Shown here piece after piece: positions 9,537 to 16,813 of a stretch of 16,813 nt of DNA. The stretch spans positions 1-16,813 of the forward strand of contig CAMLQS010000078.1 in assembly GCA_946482165.1 (NCBI GenBank), read 5' to 3'. How positions within the stretch are numbered: position 1 is the stretch's first letter; every line of letters starts with the position of its first letter. The translations under genes and the position numbers were made by a program. The notes beneath the pieces were generated by a model that was not told the origin of the DNA, did not search any database, and was given only the letters and a program-made list of their open reading frames with translations. Source of the DNA: an uncultured Verrucomicrobiota bacterium. Its GTDB lineage: Bacteria > Verrucomicrobiota > Verrucomicrobiae > Opitutales > Opitutaceae.

Positions 9537-9557
9537 ATGGCCGAACGCCCCCATTGA
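9537..9557 (+). CDS. Possible six-residue leader peptide overlapping the kinase start
   Basis: ATG at 9537 opens a hexapeptide frame (MAERPH) whose TGA at 9555-9557 shares its A with the kinase ATG at 9557 (TGATG). A purine-rich GGTGAGAG (9522-9529) lies at a sensible distance before the leader ATG, whereas the kinase ATG has only a C-rich stretch before it. Translational coupling is plausible. The frame is too short to support from coding statistics. Confidence 0.2.
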   Translation: MAERPH

Positions 9558-12500
9558 TGACTCTTCCGGTCCCGGCTTGGTTGCTCGTTATTCTCCTCGT
9601 CGCCACGCATGCCCGCGGCTCCGTCCGCCCGGCGGAGGCGGTGCCCGTCTCCGAGGATTACGTTCTCCGGGTGTGGGATCTCAAAGACGGCCTCGGCGAC
9701 AGCCATGTCGGCAGCATCGGCCGCGATCGGAACGGTTATCTTTGGATCACCGATTTCGACGGGCTGATCCGATTCGACGGCAGCCGGATGGAGAACGTGA
9801 AGAACGGGATCGTGGCCGGGATGCCCACCGACCGCCCCGCCCCGGTGCTGGTCGCCAAGGACGGTTCGCTCTGGTTCGGCTTCGAGCGGGGCGGCATCGG
9901 CCGCATTAGTAAAGGAATAGTGGATACAGTCATCCCGGGCACTCCCCTGCCCAGCCCCGCCTGGTGGCCCTCGGATCTGGCGGAAGGCGAGAACGGCGAC
10001 ATCTGGGTCGGGGCCAACGACAAGGCGCGGGTCACCCGAATCCAAGCCGGCGCCACGTCGGTGTTCGGCGTCGATCACGGCGTGCCCGCGGGCAAAGAGA
10101 CCAGGGTCCGCGCGACCACAAACGACGTCGTCTGGGTCGCCACCACCGGGGGATGCGCCGTGTTTGACGGAGAACGGTTCCACGAGGTCGACCCCGATGC
10201 GGGCGGTGCGCTCCGGCCCGTTCTCACCCCCTCCCGCGACGGCGGCATGTGGACAAGCCGCGGCGGAAAGCTTCTGAAATACGACGCCCGCGGCGATCGG
10301 CTCGAAACACTGGGCCCGGCCTGGTTCCAGGACGTCAGCCAGATCAACACCTTGCTCGAGGACGAGGTCGGGACGCTCTGGATCGGCACGCTCGACTCGG
10401 GTCTTTTCTGCTACAAGCAGGGGCGCTTCGAGCGGGTTCCCACGTCGTTCAACGACATCTACTGTCTGATGGAGGACGGCGAAGGGAACCTTTGGTGCGG
10501 CACATGGGGAGGAGGCTTGAACCGGATTTCGCCGCGTCGCTTTTTCCTGCGACAGGTCCAGCACGGAGCCCCGGGCGAGGTGATCCGATCAATCCTCGAA
10601 GATTCCGAAAAACGGCTTTGGGCGGTCGGCCGCTTCGGCAGGATCATGCGCGCTGAAAATCCCGAAGGGCGGTCCTTCCTGCCCGTTCCGCTGCCTTCCG
10701 TCGAAACGCGGGCGGCAACCCTTCGTCCCGCGTCCGGATCGGGGATATGGCTGGGCACCAACCAGGGGCTTATGCGCTGGGACCACGGGCACGTGAGTCC
10801 GACTCCGATCAAAGAACCCATCCTCGCCTTGTTCACCGAGGCTGGCGGCGCAGTCTGGGCCGGAACCGAATCCGGTCCGCTCCTGCGTTACGAGGAGGGT
10901 CGGGTCGACACGTTCGGCGCGGTGCTGGCCGCGCGGGCGATGGCGCGCGATCAACAAGGCCGCCTGTGGGTCGGAACGGAACACGGCGGACTGTTTGTGC
11001 AACATGCGGATCGCTTCGACGAGGTTCCGCTCCCCGGCGTCCAGCCGAACCAAACGGTTCGCATCATCGAACCGGACGGCGGCGACACGCTATGGATCGG
11101 CGCGCTTCAAGGCGGGCTCTATCGCTACCAAAAGGGCCGGATGCAAAAGGCGCCCGAATCCCCCAAGGGCGCGCTGCGTGAGCTGCGTTGCCTGCTCATC
11201 GAACGCCAGCTCCGCCCCGAAGCGGACGGGGCGGTCCGCTCTTCCCCTGACGACGTCTTCTGGATCGGAACCGCCACCGGACTTCTTCGCACCACACGCG
11301 GCGAAATCGAGGAGGCGATGGAGGACGAGTCGGGCGAAATGGACCTGCTCGCGATCGGCGCCAACGAAGGCATTCCAAACGCCGAATTTTCGATGGGGTT
11401 TCAAAAGGGAGCGATTCGAGCGAGCGACGGCCGCCTCCTCTTTGGCACCACGCTCGGTCTCCTGGAGGTGCCGGCGAACGCGATGCCAAAACGTCCGCCG
11501 TCGGGACGCGTGGTCATCGAGGAGGCGGTTTCCCGCGACGTCGCCATCTACGCGCCGACGCTCGGCCCGTGGGTTTTCCCGCCCAATCCCGACGTCATCC
11601 GCATTCGTTACACGCTGCCGGAACTGAGCACTCCGGAACAAGTCCGTTTTCGCTACCGGCTCGACAGCGGATCGAATGACAAGCGCTGGATCGATGTCGG
11701 CCATCAGCGGGAAATCACCTTGGCGCAACCATCCCCCGGAAGCTTTCGGGTCGAGGTCTCGGCGGCGGTGGGGGACGGCCCGTGGCTCGCGTCTCCCGCG
11801 ACAGCAGACCTCGTGGTTCGGGCCACATGGTGGGAGACCTCGTTGTTCCGCTGGTCGGTCGGTCTCTTGTCCGTGGGCCTGATCGCCGCGATCGCCCGGG
11901 GCGTGGAGATGCAACGCATGCGCTCGCGCATCCGCCGGCTCGAGCAGGAACACGCGATCGAGCGCGAGCGGGCGCGGATCGCCCGCGACATGCATGACGA
12001 GGTCGGCGCCAATCTCACGCACATCGCCACCACGACACGACTGGCGTCGCTCGACTCGCCCTCCGCGGTCGGCGAGCACCTCCAAGAAATCGAAACCGCG
12101 GCGCGACACACCGTGGAATCCTTGGACGAGATCGTTTGGGCGGTGAATCCGCGCAACGACACCGTCGCGAAGACGGTGGAGTATATCTGCAAATTCGCCG
12201 CCGCCTTTCTCACCAAAACCGGCGTCCAGCCCGAGGTCGCGGCCCCGGCGATCATTCCCGAGCTCCGACTTCCCGCCGAGGCCCGGCACCACCTCTTCCT
12301 CGCGGTAAAGGAGGCGATCAACAACATCGCGAAGCACTCCCGAGCGCGCAACGCGCGGATCCAAGTCGAGGTGGACGAAAACCGGCTGCAGGTGGTCGTG
12401 CAGGACGACGGGCGGGGATTCGAGGCGGGCGCCATCGACAGCTTTTCGAACGGCTTCATCAACATGCGCGAGCGAATGAGCGCCGTCGGCGGTCGCTGCG

Positions 12501-12568
12501 TCATCGAGAGCCGTCCCGGAATCCCGGGCTGCCGGGTCACTTTCGAGCTCCCGCTCGCCGACACATGA
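9557..12568 (+). CDS. Sensor histidine kinase with periplasmic two-component-regulator propellers, Y_Y_Y domain and HisKA_3/HATPase
   Basis: 1003 residues from the ATG at 9557 (a TTG one codon earlier is in frame). A signal peptide or anchor lies at ~1-22. About 14 propeller blades of the Reg_prop type follow (~36-640, recurring patterns such as EDGEGNLWCGT and GRLWVGTEHGGLF), enough for two seven-bladed propellers. Next are a Y_Y_Y domain (~678-754, RFRYRLDS), one transmembrane helix (~762-783), a charged coiled coil, and a HisKA_3 dimerisation helix with phospho-acceptor H813 in RDMHDEVGANL. The HATPase has N-box N922 (EAINNIAKHS), G1 box DDGRGF (950-955) and G2 box NGFINMRERM. Such sensors detect periplasmic ligands; in Bacteroidetes hybrid relatives these are oligosaccharides. 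Here the receiver is a separate protein whose ATG overlaps this stop. Ligand unknown. Confidence 0.93.
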   Translation: MTLPVPAWLLVILLVATHARGSVRPAEAVPVSEDYVLRVWDLKDGLGDSHVGSIGRDRNGYLWITDFDGLIRFDGSRMENVKNGIVAGMPTDRPAPVLVAKDGSLWFGFERGGIGRISKGIVDTVIPGTPLPSPAWWPSDLAEGENGDIWVGANDKARVTRIQAGATSVFGVDHGVPAGKETRVRATTNDVVWVATTGGCAVFDGERFHEVDPDAGGALRPVLTPSRDGGMWTSRGGKLLKYDARGDRLETLGPAWFQDVSQINTLLEDEVGTLWIGTLDSGLFCYKQGRFERVPTSFNDIYCLMEDGEGNLWCGTWGGGLNRISPRRFFLRQVQHGAPGEVIRSILEDSEKRLWAVGRFGRIMRAENPEGRSFLPVPLPSVETRAATLRPASGSGIWLGTNQGLMRWDHGHVSPTPIKEPILALFTEAGGAVWAGTESGPLLRYEEGRVDTFGAVLAARAMARDQQGRLWVGTEHGGLFVQHADRFDEVPLPGVQPNQTVRIIEPDGGDTLWIGALQGGLYRYQKGRMQKAPESPKGALRELRCLLIERQLRPEADGAVRSSPDDVFWIGTATGLLRTTRGEIEEAMEDESGEMDLLAIGANEGIPNAEFSMGFQKGAIRASDGRLLFGTTLGLLEVPANAMPKRPPSGRVVIEEAVSRDVAIYAPTLGPWVFPPNPDVIRIRYTLPELSTPEQVRFRYRLDSGSNDKRWIDVGHQREITLAQPSPGSFRVEVSAAVGDGPWLASPATADLVVRATWWETSLFRWSVGLLSVGLIAAIARGVEMQRMRSRIRRLEQEHAIERERARIARDMHDEVGANLTHIATTTRLASLDSPSAVGEHLQEIETAARHTVESLDEIVWAVNPRNDTVAKTVEYICKFAAAFLTKTGVQPEVAAPAIIPELRLPAEARHHLFLAVKEAINNIAKHSRARNARIQVEVDENRLQVVVQDDGRGFEAGAIDSFSNGFINMRERMSAVGGRCVIESRPGIPGCRVTFELPLADT

Positions 12569-13263
12569 ACACAGCGCCTGCCGCCCCCCCCCCATCCACC
12601 ACCATGCCCCGCCCGGACCCATCGCCCAGCCCCAGCCACACCCTTCGGCTATGCCTCGTGGAGGACCATCGCGCCACGCGAGAATCCTTTATCAAGCTGC
12701 TCAGGCATGCCGATGACATCGTCTGCATCGGCGCCTTCGAGAACGGGAAACAAGCGCTGGCCGAAATCCCCGCCATCCATCCCGACGTGGTCCTCATGGA
12801 CATCAACATCCCCGCGCCCGGCGGCATCGACTGCGTGCGAGCGCTGAAGCAATCCTGCCCCAAGACGGAGTTCGTCATGCTGACGACCTACGACGAGACC
12901 GACCTGATTTTCGACGCGTTGCGCGCCGGGGCCTCCGGTTACCTTCTGAAACGCGCCGCGCCGGACGAGTTGATCCGCGCGATCAACGAGGTGCGCAACG
13001 GCGGCTCGCCGATGTCGATGGAGATCGCGCGCCGGGTCGTCTCCCACTTCCACCAGATCCGGCAGCCCTCGATCGAGGATGAGAAACTCAGCAAACGTGA
13101 GTCGGAGATACTGTCCCTTCTGGCCAAGGGCCTTTCCTACAAACTGATCGCCGACCAGCTGAACCTGAGCCCGCACACGATCCACAACCGCCTTCGAGGG
13201 ATCTACAAAAAACTCCACGTCCAGTCCGGACGCGAGGCGGTCGCGAAGTTCGTGAAAGGCTGA
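12565..13263 (+). CDS. NarL/LuxR-family response regulator
   Basis: 232 residues from the ATG at 12565, which overlaps the kinase stop as ATGA, the usual sign of translational coupling. The receiver (~27-145) shows the acidic pair E33/D34, phospho-acceptor D79 in VVLMDINIP, T107/T108 in MLTTYD, and K129 in GYLLKR. A LuxR-type helix-turn-helix occupies ~175-230 (LSKRESEILSLLAKGLSYKL, then SPHTIHNRL and IYKKLHV). It is the cognate partner of the upstream kinase by position and class, as HisKA_3 kinases pair with NarL-type regulators. The first ~25 residues are Pro/Ser-rich and include a C10 tract at 12584-12593. An ATG at 12604, after that tract, would give 219 residues and begins closer to the receiver, so the start is uncertain. 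Likely targets include the divergent giant protein. Confidence 0.93.
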   Translation: MNTAPAAPPPSTTMPRPDPSPSPSHTLRLCLVEDHRATRESFIKLLRHADDIVCIGAFENGKQALAEIPAIHPDVVLMDINIPAPGGIDCVRALKQSCPKTEFVMLTTYDETDLIFDALRAGASGYLLKRAAPDELIRAINEVRNGGSPMSMEIARRVVSHFHQIRQPSIEDEKLSKRESEILSLLAKGLSYKLIADQLNLSPHTIHNRLRGIYKKLHVQSGREAVAKFVKG

Positions 13264-13336
13264 TCGCCCGCTGGCAGGGACGCGGCAGGGAGGGCGCGTC
13301 GCGCTCGCCCCGCCGCTCGGACAGCCAAAGCGCCCG

Positions 13337-16300
13337 TCAGGGCGCCGATGTCGCAACGCGCAGGCGCAGGAAGCGGGGCGTGCATGCGGAAACCGGGGTG
13401 TCGTCAGAAACCGTGACGACGCCTGCGGTGTTGGCGGCGCCGCCGCTCGACCAGACGACGTCCCATTCGACGAGGTCGGAGGAGCCCTCGACCGTGTAGA
13501 TCAGGAGCGGGTCCGCGACGCGGTCGAAGGCGATCCGCAGAACGCCGTCCGAAACCTGCGCCAGATAAGGCGCTGCCGTCGCCACGACCGGATCGGTGCC
13601 AAGCGCATACTCGAGCAAGTTGGCCAAACCGTCGCCGTCGTAATCGGCGGAGTCCGCGCCCGCTCCGCTGTTCGACGACCCGCCGAAGTGGCCCTGACGC
13701 CAGCTTTCGAGCGCGGTGAGCGGCGCCGCCGGCGTCGCGGACGCCTCATCCGAGTAATCGCCGCCTCCGGCGGAGTTCGCGGCCGCTACCGCGTAAAAGT
13801 AAGTGACGCCATTGGTCGCGGTCCCGTCGACAAAGGAGGTGCCGGTGATGCCGGAAACCAATGCCTGATACTCGCTCGCCCCCTCCGCGCGGCGGAAAAC
13901 GGCATAGGATGTCGCGTCAACCGACGCGGACCACGAAAGCGATACCTGGCCGTCGCCGGCGCTGGCCGTCAGACCGGCCGGGGCGGCGGGAGGGAAAAGC
14001 TGAGGCGTGGCCGCGGCCTCGACCGACTCGGCCCCCTCGGCGCCGCCCTTGAGCGCGGAGACCACGTAATAGTAGGTGATGCCGTTGCCGAGCCCGATGT
14101 CCGAATAGGTGGTGCCGGAATGATCGCCCGCGACGACCGTGTAGGGCCCGCCGGATACAAGGGCGCGCTTCACCACATATCCGGTGGCGTTCGCGAAGGC
14201 GCTCCAGCCGAGAGATACGCCCTGGTTGTTCGGCGTCGCCAGGATCGACGCGGGCGCCGCCGGCGGCGCGGCAAGCTCGGCGATCTGCTCCGCGCTCAAC
14301 GCGGAACCCCAGACACGGAATTCGTCTACGGCTCCGTTGAAATAAGGATCGCCGGAGAACATCGATTTTCCGAGATAGCCGAGCGTCATCGACCCGAGAC
14401 CGGACGGGTTTAGGCTCATCGCGGTGTTCGACCCGACGAGCGTGCCGTTGAGATAAAGTCGCCCGGTCGTTCCGCTCAGCGTCACGGCGACATGCGCCCA
14501 GGTGTTGAGCGGAAGCGCGGTGGACGCCGTGATCTGCTGCTCGGTCGTGACGGTCGTGCTGCGGGTGGCGAAACGCATGCGCCCGGTCCCGTCGTATTGC
14601 GCCGCGAGGAACATGTAGTTCGCCGTGCCCGTGCCGAAGTCGAAGATGCGGGCCCAGTTCGAAAACGAGGTCACTCTCACCCACGCGGAAATCGTGTAAT
14701 CGGTGACATTGTCGAAAACACCGGCGGGAACGTTGAGGTATTGCGAAGAAGCGGAGCTAAGCTGAAGGGCGTTGTTCAGGCGGCCGGGGCCCCAGGCAGG
14801 CCCGTTTGCGGCAGTGCCGTCGAGCCTGCGCCCGCTTGCATCGGCGGCTAGTGTTCCTCCGCTCTCGTTGAGCTTGAGTCGGATTCGTTCGATCGTCGGC
14901 GTGGCCGAGGATTCGGCCGAGTTCCCGCTCTCCCCCAGCGAATTGCTGGTCGAGACAACGTAGTGGTAGGCCGTGCCGTTGTTCAGGCCTGGATCCGTGT
15001 AGGTCGTTCCGGCGACTCCTGTGGCGATGGTCGTGTAGGGCCCGCCGGATACGAGGGAGCGCTTCACGTTGTAGGTGAGCGCGGCGGTGGCGGCGGGCCA
15101 GGAGAGAACGACGACGCCATTGTCCGCCCGCGCCACGAGCGAGTCCGGCGGCTCGGCGGCGGGCGTCGCGAGGGTGGTCAGCTCGGCGGCGCTCAAGGCG
15201 CGGGCGTAGATTCGAAAGTCGTCGATCGAGCCGGTGAAGTAGGGGTCGGCCCATTGCGAACGACCGAGGTAGTTTTGGGTGGTGTTGCCCAAGCTGGAAG
15301 GTCTCAGCGTGATGCCGGTGTTGCTGCCCACCTGCACCCCGTTGAGGTAGAGCCGGCCCGTGTTTCCGCTCAAGGTGACGGCTACGTGCGCCCAGGTATT
15401 GAGCGGAAGCGCGGTGGAGCTGCTGATTTGCTGTTCTCCGCCGGCGCTGGCGGTCGTGATCGCGAATCGCATTTTTGCCGCGTTGGCGCCCGTCGTATAC
15501 TGGGGCGTCAGCATCATGTAGCTGGTCGTCCCCGTGCCGAAGTCGAAGATGCGGGCAAAATTCGAGAAGGCGCCGACCTTCACCCAAGCCGAAATCGTGA
15601 AGTCGTTCAGCCCGCCGACCACGCCCGCGGGAAGCGTGGCGTGCTGAGCCGAGGTATTGGGGAGATTGAGCCCGTTCTTGAGGAAGCCCGGACCGAAACT
15701 CGAACCGTTGACCAAAGTGGCATTCCAGCTGTTGCCACTGAAATCCGTGGCGATGCTTCCAGACGTCTCGTCAAATTTTAGCTGAGCCACCAGGTCGGAG
15801 ACCACTGCGGTCGCTTGATTGGACGCCGGGCTCTCGCCCTGGGCGTTGCCGGAGGTGACGACATAGTAATAGGTCGTTCCGATGGTGACGTTGTTATCTG
15901 AATACGCCGTGCCCGTGATCCCGGCGGCGATGGCGGTGTAAGGCCCGCCGCTGGTGGTCGCGCGCTTAACGTTGTAAGTGGTGGCATTGACGGTGCCGGT
16001 CCATTGCAAGTTGACCTTGGTTCCAAAGGCGCCCGCGAGGAGAGCGTAGGGAGCCAGCGGCGGCGCGTTCATGACCAACGAGGCGACCTCCGCGTTGGAG
16101 AGGCCTCGGTTATAAAGGCGCACCTCGTCCAAGCGCCCGTTGAACAGCGGATCCGAGGAAAAATGACTTTTTCCGAGATAGTTCTGCGTAAGGCTGATTT
16201 GCGTCGGGTTAAAGCCGAACAGCACCGCTTTCTGGGCTGTTCCATTGATGTAGAGCGTCGCCCAATTACCGGCAAACGTGACCGCGACGTGGACCCATCG

Positions 16301-16813
16301 ATTCAAGGGGGGAGCGACGGTTTGGACCGCTTGCACCGAACCGTTCCGACAAATGTCGAAACGAAGCATGGTGCCCACCCGGGTCATGATCACATAATTG
16401 TCGGTGCCGCTTCCGAAGTCGAAGAACCGCTGCCCGCCGGCTTCGGAGTTTTGCCAGACCCAGGCGGCGGCTGAGAACTCCCGATAGTCTCCGCTGGTGA
16501 GCGCCGGGAGGGTGGCGAAGTTTGCGGCCCCGTCGAAAGCCAAGGCTTGGTTGAGCAACCCGGCGGGATAGGTCTGCGGGCCGGTTATAGCCGCGGCCGC
16601 CCCGCCCCTGCTTTCGGCGCCCGATCCGTCGAAGGGATAGTGCAGCTGCAAACCCGAGTCCACACTCACGGTCGGCGCGACCGCGGTCAGCGAGACTTCC
16701 GACGACACGACGCTTGGTCCGGCGGCATTGGTCGCCCGCACCACATAGTGGTAGGTCGTTCCGCCGGCGACGTTCCGATCGACGAAATTCGTCGTTTCCT
16801 GATAGGCGACGGT
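13337..16813 (-). CDS. Large secreted LamG/fibronectin III repeat protein, N-terminal part outside window
   Basis: The minus frame is open to the window edge, giving 1158 residues, with the start beyond 16813; a GTG at 16744 falls inside a fibronectin III domain and is not a real start. Numbering from the edge: partial FnIII (1-~50), LamG (~55-250), FnIII (~253-340), LamG (~343-550), FnIII (~553-638), LamG (~641-850), FnIII (~853-938), FnIII (~941-1028), and a 124-residue C-terminal module (~1035-1158) with [17 protein letters not shown]. LamG jelly rolls typically bind glycans; FnIII domains act as spacers. The C-terminal module matches that of the other giant protein in this window. In related bacteria such tails often follow a glycoside hydrolase or polysaccharide lyase domain, but none is visible here. 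Gene ends converge with the response regulator across a 73-nt gap without a clear terminator. Confidence 0.92.
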   Translation of the reverse strand, partial: TVAYQETTNFVDRNVAGGTTYHYVVRATNAAGPSVVSSEVSLTAVAPTVSVDSGLQLHYPFDGSGAESRGGAAAAITGPQTYPAGLLNQALAFDGAANFATLPALTSGDYREFSAAAWVWQNSEAGGQRFFDFGSGTDNYVIMTRVGTMLRFDICRNGSVQAVQTVAPPLNRWVHVAVTFAGNWATLYINGTAQKAVLFGFNPTQISLTQNYLGKSHFSSDPLFNGRLDEVRLYNRGLSNAEVASLVMNAPPLAPYALLAGAFGTKVNLQWTGTVNATTYNVKRATTSGGPYTAIAAGITGTAYSDNNVTIGTTYYYVVTSGNAQGESPASNQATAVVSDLVAQLKFDETSGSIATDFSGNSWNATLVNGSSFGPGFLKNGLNLPNTSAQHATLPAGVVGGLNDFTISAWVKVGAFSNFARIFDFGTGTTSYMMLTPQYTTGANAAKMRFAITTASAGGEQQISSSTALPLNTWAHVAVTLSGNTGRLYLNGVQVGSNTGITLRPSSLGNTTQNYLGRSQWADPYFTGSIDDFRIYARALSAAELTTLATPAAEPPDSLVARADNGVVVLSWPAATAALTYNVKRSLVSGGPYTTIATGVAGTTYTDPGLNNGTAYHYVVSTSNSLGESGNSAESSATPTIERIRLKLNESGGTLAADASGRRLDGTAANGPAWGPGRLNNALQLSSASSQYLNVPAGVFDNVTDYTISAWVRVTSFSNWARIFDFGTGTANYMFLAAQYDGTGRMRFATRSTTVTTEQQITASTALPLNTWAHVAVTLSGTTGRLYLNGTLVGSNTAMSLNPSGLGSMTLGYLGKSMFSGDPYFNGAVDEFRVWGSALSAEQIAELAAPPAAPASILATPNNQGVSLGWSAFANATGYVVKRALVSGGPYTVVAGDHSGTTYSDIGLGNGITYYYVVSALKGGAEGAESVEAAATPQLFPPAAPAGLTASAGDGQVSLSWSASVDATSYAVFRRAEGASEYQALVSGITGTSFVDGTATNGVTYFYAVAAANSAGGGDYSDEASATPAAPLTALESWRQGHFGGSSNSGAGADSADYDGDGLANLLEYALGTDPVVATAAPYLAQVSDGVLRIAFDRVADPLLIYTVEGSSDLVEWDVVWSSGGAANTAGVVTVSDDTPVSACTPRFLRLRVATSAP
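14139..15955 (-). repeat. Tandem LamG-FnIII coding repeat, unit about 894-903 nt
   Basis: A 20-nt identical segment at 14139-14158 recurs at 15033-15052, exactly 894 nt away, and a diverged copy begins at 15936 (903 nt further). A separate 32-nt stretch beginning at 14493 recurs at 15387 with one visible mismatch, again 894 nt apart. Equal spacing at two sites indicates in-frame duplication of a whole 298-residue LamG plus FnIII unit, with nucleotide similarity still retained. Confidence 0.75.

Larger units (their letters stand above)
9324..9556. promoter_or_regulatory. Divergent control region between the giant protein and sensor kinase genes
   Basis: This 233-nt non-coding gap separates two genes reading outwards. 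It holds a sigma70-like promoter facing left, a 14-bp palindrome and a possible short leader reading frame facing right, each listed separately. A smaller imperfect dyad (CGCTTG at 9501-9506 with CAAGCG at 9516-9521) lies between the palindrome and the kinase start. I could not find a convincing rightward -35/-10 pair. Confidence 0.6.

Noticed and set aside
12136..12564. N-terminal extension of the response regulator to 375 residues
   Set aside because: This part overlaps the kinase ATPase domain in another frame and reads as Arg/Gly-rich shadow. The ATGA overlap supports 12565.
11090..12622. 510-codon minus-strand frame across the kinase
   Set aside because: The plus-strand kinase has a complete set of catalytic motifs over the same bases; the minus frame has none.
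13264..13345. GC hairpins (for example GCGCCC/GGGCGC at 13330-13345) as a terminator between converging genes
   Set aside because: Stems of only 5-6 bp with no T run on either strand.
14139..15955. Regular direct repeats as a CRISPR-like array
   Set aside because: Repeat spacing near 900 nt within one open reading frame reflects protein domain duplication.

Overview
The window is GC-rich DNA with dense, mostly intact coding on both strands. It looks like a free-living or host-associated Verrucomicrobium, most likely Opitutaceae. That assignment is an inference from gene style: a pseudopilin with a DG-x-V-x-W tail, giant secreted autotransporter-repeat, Ig, LamG and fibronectin III proteins ending in a [15 protein letters not shown] module, a LacI-type sugar sensor, and a two-propeller sensor kinase. 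No rRNA, tRNA, insertion sequence or CRISPR array was seen.

Layout. (1) 1-2020, plus strand: the C-terminal part of a family 43 glycoside hydrolase (its start lies before the window), then a LacI/GalR-like sugar-sensor protein whose DNA-binding domain is badly degenerate. (2) 2072-9323, minus strand: a 2129-residue secreted repeat protein followed 68 nt later by a type IV pseudopilin-like protein and a good intrinsic terminator. (3) 9324-9556: a divergent control region with a sigma70-like promoter facing the giant gene, a perfect 14-bp palindrome just upstream of its -35 box, and a possible hexapeptide leader overlapping the kinase start. (4) 9557-13263, plus strand: a membrane histidine kinase with a large periplasmic propeller sensor, overlapping by ATGA a NarL/LuxR-type response regulator. 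(5) 13337 to the window end, minus strand: the C-terminal 1158 residues of a second large secreted protein built from alternating LamG and fibronectin III modules, cut by the window edge.

How it fits together (inference). The gene content points to extracellular polysaccharide capture and breakdown. The GH43 enzyme and sugar sensor handle arabinan- or xylan-type glycans. The two giant proteins carry glycan-binding folds and share a C-terminal module that may be a sorting or anchoring signal. The kinase/regulator pair lies divergent from the giant protein and may control it through the palindrome. The strongest candidate for something new is the unit of passenger-like repeat protein without a beta-barrel, adjacent pseudopilin and divergent two-component system, together with the shared C-terminal module.
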